Source: Syntrophaceae bacterium UBA5619
GTDB lineage: Bacteria; Desulfobacterota; Syntrophia; Syntrophales; UBA5619
Assembly: GCA_002424545.1 (NCBI GenBank)
Contig: DIKL01000029.1
Location: 1 to 25,386, forward strand
Length of the DNA: 25,386 nucleotides
Direction: 5' to 3'
The translations under genes were made by a program, and so were the position numbers. The notes beneath the pieces were generated by a model. That model made no database searches and was not told the origin of the DNA. It saw only the letters and a program-made list of their open reading frames with translations. Below, in pieces: positions 1 through 6,562 of this stretch. The first letter of the stretch is position 1. Every line of letters begins with the position of its first letter.

Positions 1-53
1 TTATAGCTCCGCGAAAATCGGTGATAATATAAACATCTTGTGTTAAAATTTCG

Positions 54-89
54 TTGACATACAAAAACATTTCCAGAATCATATTGACA
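54..89 (+). promoter_or_regulatory. Possible sigma-70 promoter boxes ahead of the first hydrolase gene
   Basis: The AT-rich leader contains two exact TTGACA hexamers, at 54-59 and 84-89. The first has AATCAT (77-82) 17 bases downstream, a weak -10. The second has no convincing -10. They lie 60 to 95 bases upstream of the preferred start at 150. Because the region is AT-rich, chance matches are likely, so this is only a candidate. Confidence 0.25.
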
Positions 90-149
90 TTCGAGATTCC
101 CGCTCGCAGATACAGCCCGCTTATGAATAGCATGAAAGGACAACAACTT

Positions 150-1354
150 ATGAAAGCAATTATTGTCATGGTTTGTGTGGCGATAATGACAACAGCGTGT
201 GCTTCTGAAAATTCAACTCCACTTGCTTTTCGTCAGGCAGACCTCCAAAATATTTTGGAGACAGAATGGCAACAATTTGCAAGCGCAAACAAACTTCCCA
301 ACGGCGGGATTGCCATGCAGATCCTATCGCCAATGGGCGACTATTTCATATCGACCGGCATGGGTGAAAACATGGATCATTCTCATCATTTTCGTATTGC
401 AAGCGTTACCAAGACATTTACCGCGGCTGCCATTATGCTTCTTCATCAACAGGGGAAGCTGAACATTGACGATCCGATAACGGCCAATATACCCGGCACC
501 AATACCCCATACGTACCATACAATATTCCATATAAAGACAAGATCACGATCAAGATGATTCTCATGCACCGTGCAGGCATCTTTGATCTGTCAAACGAAA
601 TTATCCCGGACACCGATGCTACAAACGGGAAACCTTATGTAGGCTGGAATTATCTTGGCTATGTGATGACAGTGAAGAGCGATAAGGAACATCAATTTAC
701 ATTTGATGAGCTTTTCGGGTTTATCGTGGAAAACAATCTATATAATTTTGAGCCGGCATATGACACATATAGGTATTCAGACACGGCCTACTGTTTGTTG
801 GGTGCAATTATTGAAAGAGTTTCCGGAAAAACCTTCGAGGCATTTATACGTGACGAAATTCTTCAGCCGAATGGTCTCAAAAGCACCACCCTTCCCTGGA
901 AAGGAAAGGACCGAACTATACCCGCTCCATTTGTAACGGGTTACACATGGGAAAGCGGTACCCTTGCAGATAAAACGCTTTCAAACATGTCGCCTTTTGT
1001 CGCCAACGGCAATATCATATCCACACCGCTTGAACTTGCATCATGGGCAAAAAATTATTTACCGGTAAGACAGCCCTGACAATGGATACGGTTCAAATGA
1101 TGATGACAGGTTTGCCGGAAAAAGCCGGTTCAACCTCTAAATACGGCCTCGGCATTGACTACAAACCGTCAAGAGGCTATGGGCATAACGGTGCCCATGA
1201 GGGCTATTTGACGAATATGTATTACAAACCGGAACAGGATACTGCTTATGTGATCTTCACAAATGTGTTGGGTAATTCTTACGATACACTGCGAACACAG
1301 ATGGCGTTTTTGGATAGCGTTACCAATAAGATTTTTTCTGAGATGGGGCTTTAA
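150..1354 (+). pseudogene. Serine beta-lactamase/esterase-family lipoprotein, frameshifted
   Basis: The product resembles class C beta-lactamase-family hydrolases (penicillin-binding-protein-like or esterase). The ATG at 150 is preferred because AAAGGA lies nine bases upstream and because it gives a short lipoprotein signal ending in TTAC. Motifs from that start are SVTK at residues 85-88 (nucleophile Ser and base Lys), YSD at about 209 in place of the usual YxN, and H-N-G at 1184-1192. The reading frame breaks in an A6 run at 1049-1054. The first part stops at 1079, while the rest, including H-N-G, continues in the -1 frame to the TAA at 1354. Joined, the protein would be about 400 residues, normal for the family. 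Everything except the one-base shift looks intact, so a sequencing error, a very recent mutation or -1 frameshifting are all possible. Base composition is clearly more AT-rich than the flanking DNA, which suggests acquisition by transfer. The substrate cannot be told. Confidence 0.75.
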
Positions 1355-1389
1355 CGGTATTATCCAACGCGCTCTTGGGGGAGGTTCGC

Positions 1390-3133
1390 ATGGGAAATCC
1401 ATCGGTGAGTTCGTCTGCTCGGACGTCTTGCGGGGCCACGCGCCGACAGTTCCTGAAGACCGCTGCCGGCCTGGGGCTCGCCGCACTTGCGCCCCCGCTC
1501 GTGACCGCCTGCGGAGGCGGCTCCAGCCAGGCGCCCTATGGCCGAACGATCAACGCCATGACGGCCCATATCCAGGCGAAGATGGCAGAGACCGGGGCCC
1601 CCGGCTACGCGGTCGCGCTCGTGGACGGCCAGCAGGCGGTCTGGGCTGAGGGTTTCGGCTACGCGGACATGGCGGCGAAGGTCCCATCACGATCCGCTCG
1701 ATGCTGACGCACCACTCGGGCATTCCCGGGGATATCTTTATAACGGCCAGCTTACCCGGGTCTTCTCCCCTGATTTCACGTCCCGCCTGCTTGACATCCT
1801 GAAGGACGACAATGCCCATTACCCGACCGATTTCTTCCTCATGTACTCCAACACCGCCGTGGCCCTCCTCGCCGACGTCATCGCCGCGGCCTCGGGCCAG
1901 ACCTTCGAAGCCCGCTCCGATGCCTTCTTCCGCAGCCTGGGCATGACCCATACCTCGTTCTTCCCGGACTCCCCGGCTCTTGCCGGCAGCGTCCGGGCCA
2001 AAGGCTACTACGGCGGCACTGCCTACGGTCCCTACTGCCTGAACGCACCGGCGGCGGGAGGGATGCTGAGCAGCGTCCGCGATATGGCGCGGTTCATCCA
2101 GATGGTGAACGCCCGGGGCAGGACCGAAGGAGGCCGGGCGCTGAGGGCGGCGAGCGTGGAGCAGATGATCACGCGCCAGAACCCGGCGGCCCTGGATTTC
2201 GACTTCCCCATCGGCCTCATGTGGAGGCTCTATGACCCCTGTCTCGCCTACGCGGGCCGGTACTGCGGACACGGCGGGGACCGGATCTTCATGCAGGTTT
2301 TGCTGAAGATCCTGCCCGATCACGACCTGGGCGTCATCGCCCTGGTGAACTCGGCGGAAGGCAGCGGAGAAAACCTGGAAGGCATCGCGAACAGGACGCT
2401 CGAACTGGCGCTCGAAGAGAAGACCGGGATCAAGAAGCCTTCGGCCCCCTATGTCCCCGTTGCATCGGATCGCGACTATTCCTGGAGCGCCGCCCAGTTG
2501 AACGCCCTGGCGGCTATCTACAGCACGATCAACAACGCCGCGGAGGCCGGGACGTCGCCCGGTACCACCTTCAACCGCATCAAGGCCGAAAGCGGCGGGC
2601 TCCTCTGGATGCAGAAAGGCAAGTTCCGGGAAAACGCGTGGGAAGGGGTGAAATGGGTTGTGCCCCGGAAGAACGGCTGTTTCTCGCTCCCCGACTCCCA
2701 GGAGTACCAGTACGAGTTCAAGGACGTGGCAGGCCGGACCGTGATGATCGAGCACCGCGAGGGCCGCGCCCACTTCCTCGCCGAACGCTACGTTCCGGCT
2801 CCCATTCCTGCTGCCTGGACCGGCCGTTTGGGGAGATACACGCTCGCCAACCTCGACCCGGCGGACAACAACAGCGAAATGACGGGAATAGGATTGAACC
2901 TCATGAGCAACGACCTGCGGCTGGAAATCGACGCGGACCCCGTCCAAGGCGACGTGCTCGTGCTCCGGCTCCTCGACGGCGTTTACCAGGCGCCGCTGGT
3001 GGTCGCGCCGGTGTCGAATACGGTGGGCTGCATGCCCGGCGGCGGCCGCAATTTCGCCGGCGCGGTCAAGGCCGTGCCTGTTGACGGGGAGGAGCAACTT
3101 CAGTTTCTGGGTCTTCGATATAGGAAGATTTGA
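1390..3133 (+). pseudogene. Tat-exported serine beta-lactamase/esterase-family lipoprotein, degraded
   Basis: The ATG at 1390 has GGGGGAGG six bases upstream. The N-terminus carries a twin-arginine signal (TRRQFLK, residues 17-23) ending in a lipobox-like TAC, so export through Tat and lipid anchoring are likely for the intact ancestor. The hydrolase domain begins normally but at about 1682 jumps from GYADMAAKV straight to a PITIRSMLTHHSG segment in another frame. The intervening 50 to 60 residues, which should contain the catalytic SxxK, are missing. A second break, one base lost near 1740, moves the frame again. After that the sequence is open to 3133, with YSN (Tyr codon 1844-1846), HGG (His codon 2270-2272) and a C-terminal domain of about 200 residues like those on other family members. 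With no nucleophile the gene cannot make an active hydrolase. It is much more GC-rich than the hydrolase remnant in front of it, so the two are not a recent duplication. Confidence 0.8.
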
Positions 3134-3356
3134 ACATCGCAGATTACGAAAGAAGCGATAACCCTGTTCAAAGATCATCTTCAATATCTACGCGAAGACT
3201 GCGATATGCCCCGTGAAAAGCCTTCTACAATTTCACCGTTGATCGCTGTTCCCTGAATATGAGAAATCCCTGGAACGCATCGTTATCCGAACCAAACTGG
3301 AAACGCCCAAGCCTTTTTTCATGAAGCAGGCATCAGCCGGATGAACCAACAGCCCG
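3134..3356. other. Intergenic stretch between the hydrolase remnant and the YchF-like gene
   Basis: Two genes on opposite strands converge here. Short open stretches exist on the + strand (3134-3256 and 3243-3344), but neither has a convincing ribosome-binding site or a recognisable protein. No clear terminator hairpin with a T tract was seen behind either gene. The region may hold decayed coding sequence. Confidence 0.4.
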
Positions 3357-4388
3357 TCAAACGTTGAAGCGGAAATTAATGATCTCCCCGTCCTGGACCA
3401 CGTACTCCTTGCCCTCGAGGCGCAACTTTCCCGCCGCCTTGGCGGCGGCATGGGTTCCGCCACAGGCCATGAACTCTTCGAAACCGATCACCTCGGCCTT
3501 GATGAACCCCCGCTCGAAATCGTTGTGGATTACGCCGGCCGCTCGGGGGGCCTTGGTGCCCGCGGGAATGACCCAGGCCTTGACCTCGTCCTCGCCGACG
3601 GTAAAGTAGGAAATCCGGCCGAGCAGCGAAAAAGCGGCTCGGATCACCCGGCCGAAAGCGGCCTCCGAGACGCCGAGCGAATCCAGAAACTCCTTTCGCT
3701 CTTCCGGTGGGAGAGCCGTCAACTCCGCCTCGATCGCGCAGCAGATCCCGATCAGTGGAACCTCGGATCCCAGCTCGCGGCCCAAAGCCTCGGAGACGGC
3801 CGGATGATCTTCCGGCGTGTTGACCACGACGAGTTCCGGCCGGATCGTCCAGAACGAGAAGCTCCGGAGGCCGTGGCGCTCCTCTTCGGCAAGGGACAAC
3901 CCCCGGAGAGGATTCCCCGCCTCGAGCCGTTCCCGGAGTCGCGGCAGGACGTGGGCATGAAATGCGTCCTGAGGCGTCAGCGGCTTTTTCGCCATCTTCG
4001 CAAGCCGTGCCAGGCGATTTTCGACGATCATCAGATCGGCAAGAATCAGTTCGTCCTCCAGTTTACGGTAACGGCTGAGGATTTCGGGAATGTCCGCCGC
4101 GGTGAACGCGTCAACAACGTGGACCAGGCCATCGGCCCCGGAAAGGCTCTGCCGGACGGCGTCCCACGCCTTCTCTCCGACGGCGTTCACGTCGCTGAAG
4201 GGGACCTTGGCCGGCGAGACCTTGACCGGCTTGAAAATCTCCACCAGACGACCGAAACGGGCGTCGGGAACGGAGGCCAGACCCCGCACGCAGGTCTCCC
4301 CGTGCATCTCCCGGCTGCGAACGCCGGTCATGATTTCGAACAGCGTGCTTTTGCCGCTCTGCGGAAGTCCCAAAATGCCGATTTCCAT
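3357..4388 (-). CDS. Divergent YchF/OLA1-family P-loop nucleotide-binding protein (DUF933/TGS-like C-terminus)
   Basis: The protein has 343 residues, slightly short of YchF (about 363). It shows the P-loop GLPQSGKST (7-15), an NxxE-type G4 motif (NTPE, 190-193) that in YchF/OLA1 proteins goes with ATP rather than GTP preference, a CAIEAEL G5-like motif (216-222), and a C-terminal TGS-like domain (about 260-343) that matches YchF closely, ending in INFRFNV. The switch regions do not match: the expected DxAGL of G3 is replaced by DVNAVG (66-71), and the family effector segment after the P-loop is not recognisable. YchF proteins bind ribosomes and act in translation and stress control; this one may be a paralogue with another job. 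The ATG at 4388 is 13 bases behind the dapL stop, with a modest GAGAG upstream, so it is probably co-transcribed with dapL. Confidence 0.85.
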   Translation of the reverse strand: MEIGILGLPQSGKSTLFEIMTGVRSREMHGETCVRGLASVPDARFGRLVEIFKPVKVSPAKVPFSDVNAVGEKAWDAVRQSLSGADGLVHVVDAFTAADIPEILSRYRKLEDELILADLMIVENRLARLAKMAKKPLTPQDAFHAHVLPRLRERLEAGNPLRGLSLAEEERHGLRSFSFWTIRPELVVVNTPEDHPAVSEALGRELGSEVPLIGICCAIEAELTALPPEERKEFLDSLGVSEAAFGRVIRAAFSLLGRISYFTVGEDEVKAWVIPAGTKAPRAAGVIHNDFERGFIKAEVIGFEEFMACGGTHAAAKAAGKLRLEGKEYVVQDGEIINFRFNV

Positions 4389-4401
4389 CGTCTTGTACTC
4401 T

Positions 4402-5577
4402 CTATCCGGCAAAGGCCTTTTCGATCCGCGCCAGCGCCTCTTCCAAACGGGCGTTGGGAACGGTGAGCGAGATCCGGATGAATCCCTCGCCGTACTGGCC
4501 GTAGGCCGTCCCCGCCGCCACGACGACGGCCGCCTTCTCGAACAGAAGGTTCGTAAATTCCAGCGAACCCATCCCCTTCGGCGTCGGGACCCACAGGTAG
4601 AAGGTCCCTTTCGGCGGATGGTAGTCGATCCCGATCTTCCGGAGCGTTTCCAGAACGCGTCCCCGCCGCCGGGCATAGATGGCCATCATCTTTTCGATGT
4701 TTCCCGTCTCTTCGCGCAGCGCCCGGATTCCCGCGTACTGGATCGCGTTGAAGATCCCGGAGTCGGTGTTCTCCTTCACCTTGCTGATCGCGGCGATGAG
4801 CTCCGGATTGCCCGCCGCCATCCCGATCCGCCATCCCGTCATGTTGTACGGCTTGGAGAGCGAGTTGAGCTCGACGCCGACCTCCTTCGCCCCGGGGGCG
4901 GACAGAAAACTCAATCTCTCCTGGCCTTCGAAGACCACCTCGCTGTAGGGATTGTCGTAACAAACGGCGATATCGTTCGCCTTCGCGAAGACCACCAGGC
5001 GGTCGAAGAACTCGCGCGTCGCGCAGGCGCCGGTCGGGTTGTTCGGATAGTTGAGAAACATCCCGCGGGCCTTTTCCCGGATCTCGGGCGGGATCTCCTC
5101 GAAGACGGGGAGATAGTCGTTTTCAGGACGAATCGGCACATTGTACGGGACGCCGCCCCCCATCAGAATGCTCGCCCGGTAGGCGGGATAGCCGGGGTCG
5201 GTCATCAGCACGATGTCCCCGGGATTGATCCGCGCCATCACGAAATGGTGGCACCCCTCCTTGGAACCGATCAGCCCCAGGATCTCCGTCGCCGGATCGA
5301 GCGCAACGCCGTAGCGAGTTTCATACCAGCGGGCAACCTCCCGACGGAAGGCCGACATCCCCTTCTCCTCATCCGTCGGATAACGGTGGTTCTCCGGATC
5401 GCGCGCCGCCCGGCAGAGTTCGTCGATGATCGAATCGGGCGTCGGTTCGACCGGATCACCGATCGCGAGGCTGATCACGTCCACGCCGTCGGCCTTGGCC
5501 TTTGCGATCTTCTTTCTCAATTCCATGAACAGGTAGGGTGGAATTTTCGTCAAACGGTCGGCTGTCTGCAACGTCAT
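4402..5577 (-). CDS. dapL: LL-diaminopimelate aminotransferase
   Basis: This PLP-dependent class I/II aminotransferase converts tetrahydrodipicolinate to LL-diaminopimelate in one step, using glutamate. It bypasses the succinylase and acetylase routes to lysine and peptidoglycan. The 391-residue product opens with a DapL-like TADRLTKIPPYLF segment, has YPNNPTG (177-183), a DNPY motif (208-211) and the PLP lysine in SLSKPYNMTGWR (Lys242). Length is normal for DapL. Start choice is awkward: AAAGGAG ends only one base before the ATG at 5577, so translation may begin at the TTG two codons downstream (5571), or at an in-frame ATG at 5613. It lies between dapF and the YchF-like gene, and dapF catalyses the next pathway step, which supports the assignment over a generic aspartate aminotransferase. 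Confidence 0.92.
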   Translation of the reverse strand: MTLQTADRLTKIPPYLFMELRKKIAKAKADGVDVISLAIGDPVEPTPDSIIDELCRAARDPENHRYPTDEEKGMSAFRREVARWYETRYGVALDPATEILGLIGSKEGCHHFVMARINPGDIVLMTDPGYPAYRASILMGGGVPYNVPIRPENDYLPVFEEIPPEIREKARGMFLNYPNNPTGACATREFFDRLVVFAKANDIAVCYDNPYSEVVFEGQERLSFLSAPGAKEVGVELNSLSKPYNMTGWRIGMAAGNPELIAAISKVKENTDSGIFNAIQYAGIRALREETGNIEKMMAIYARRRGRVLETLRKIGIDYHPPKGTFYLWVPTPKGMGSLEFTNLLFEKAAVVVAAGTAYGQYGEGFIRISLTVPNARLEEALARIEKAFAG

Positions 5578-5637
5578 TCTCCTTTCGCGACAGAGATCAA
5601 TTCTTCGGATCACGGCAGGCGGGGGAGCCCCCTTGTT
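5578..5637 (-). other. dapF-dapL spacer with a G/C hairpin
   Basis: Directly behind the dapF stop the transcribed strand carries a GGGGG-CT-CCCCC inverted repeat (about 5614-5625). It can form a stem with a very small loop but has no T tract, so it is more likely an RNA-processing or attenuation element, or chance, than a terminator. The strong AAGGAG of dapL lies at the other end of the spacer. Confidence 0.35.
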
Positions 5638-6456
5638 CTATTTCCACGCCTCGTCCCAAAGCGCCCCCTGATAAACCACTTTGGTTTTTCCTTCAAGATA
5701 AACTTTCTCAAATCCGCCTTCGGTCGGGGTGAAGTGGATCCGCAGCGTCTCGCCGCTCCGCACCCGGACATCCACCGGGGATTCGACGAATCCCTTCCGG
5801 GCGGCGATCAGGGCCGAGGCGACGGAGCCGGTCCCGCAGGCCAGCGTCTCGTCTTCCACTCCCCGTTCGTAGGTCCGAACTCGGAGGGTGTGCCCGTCCA
5901 GGACCGCCGCAAAATTAGCGTTCGTCCCGGCCGGTTGGTAATGTTCGTGCCGACGGATTGCCCTGCCGGCGTCGATGACATCGAAGTCGTCCGGATCGCG
6001 GACAAAATGGACGACATGGGGGACACCGGTGTTGACGCTGTGAACGAACAAGTTTTGGTTTCCGATCCGAATCTCATCGTCGGTGACCAGGTCCCGGGGA
6101 TCGGTCAGCCGGAGCTTGACGACATCGCCGCGCACCTCGGCATCGATGATCCCCGCAACGGTCTCGAACGAAACCCTCTCCCCGGCAATCCCCTTCAGGA
6201 AGGCGAAACGCGCGGCGCACCGGCCGCCGTTTCCGCACATCTCCACTTCGGAACCGTCGGCGTTGAAAAACCGCCACTTGAAATCGACCCGCTCGGACCT
6301 CTCGATGAGGATCAACCCGTCCGCCCCCACGGAGACCTTCCGTTCGCAGACGCGCTTCACAAAGGCGACGACATCCCCCACATCCAACGTCCCCTCCCGG
6401 TTGTCGATGAGGATGAAGTCATTGCCGCTTCCGTTCATCTTGGTAAATTCGATCAT
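5638..6456 (-). CDS. dapF: Diaminopimelate epimerase
   Basis: This cytoplasmic, cofactor-independent racemase converts LL- to meso-diaminopimelate, the immediate precursor of lysine and the cross-linking residue of Gram-negative peptidoglycan. The 272-residue product begins MIEFTKMNGSGNDF, the classic N-terminus. Its two catalytic cysteines are visible in MCGNGGRC (Cys74) and ACGTGS (Cys207). Length is normal. The ATG at 6456 is preferred over upstream in-frame ATGs (6531, 6474) because GAGG lies eight bases ahead and the family N-terminus starts here. It is followed by dapL, so the two consecutive diaminopimelate steps are encoded together. Confidence 0.95.
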   Translation of the reverse strand: MIEFTKMNGSGNDFILIDNREGTLDVGDVVAFVKRVCERKVSVGADGLILIERSERVDFKWRFFNADGSEVEMCGNGGRCAARFAFLKGIAGERVSFETVAGIIDAEVRGDVVKLRLTDPRDLVTDDEIRIGNQNLFVHSVNTGVPHVVHFVRDPDDFDVIDAGRAIRRHEHYQPAGTNANFAAVLDGHTLRVRTYERGVEDETLACGTGSVASALIAARKGFVESPVDVRVRSGETLRIHFTPTEGGFEKVYLEGKTKVVYQGALWDEAWK

Positions 6457-6535
6457 ACGCGCAACCTCGTGCATTAAATTTGATCCTTCCCTTCCAGGGA
6501 GAGAAGTACCGCTATTCTTCCCCTCCGTCAAGGGG

Positions 6536-6562
6536 CGATGAAAAGGGGGGGACGGCTCCCCC
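6536..6562 (-). terminator. Hairpin plus short T tract behind the ATP-grasp fusion gene
   Basis: On the - strand, beginning within the stop codon of the 871-residue gene, GGGGGA-GCCG-TCCCCC forms a perfect six-pair stem with a four-base loop, followed by one more C and TTTT. The stem is strong but the T tract is short, so termination may be partial. If it works, it separates dapF-dapL-ychF-like from the secretion operon. Confidence 0.5.

Noticed and set aside
1550..3184. Open frame of 544 codons on the - strand across the hydrolase remnant
   Set aside because: The + strand shows a real hydrolase fold with YSN and HGG; the opposite frame has no family features.
4090..6477. Open frame of 795 codons on the + strand
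   Set aside because: It is antisense to dapL, dapF and the YchF-like gene and has no recognisable domain.
6457..6535. Promoter for dapF with TTGACG on the - strand
   Set aside because: A near-consensus -35 is present, but at 16-18 bases no acceptable -10 follows, and the TTTAAT nearby lacks a -35.
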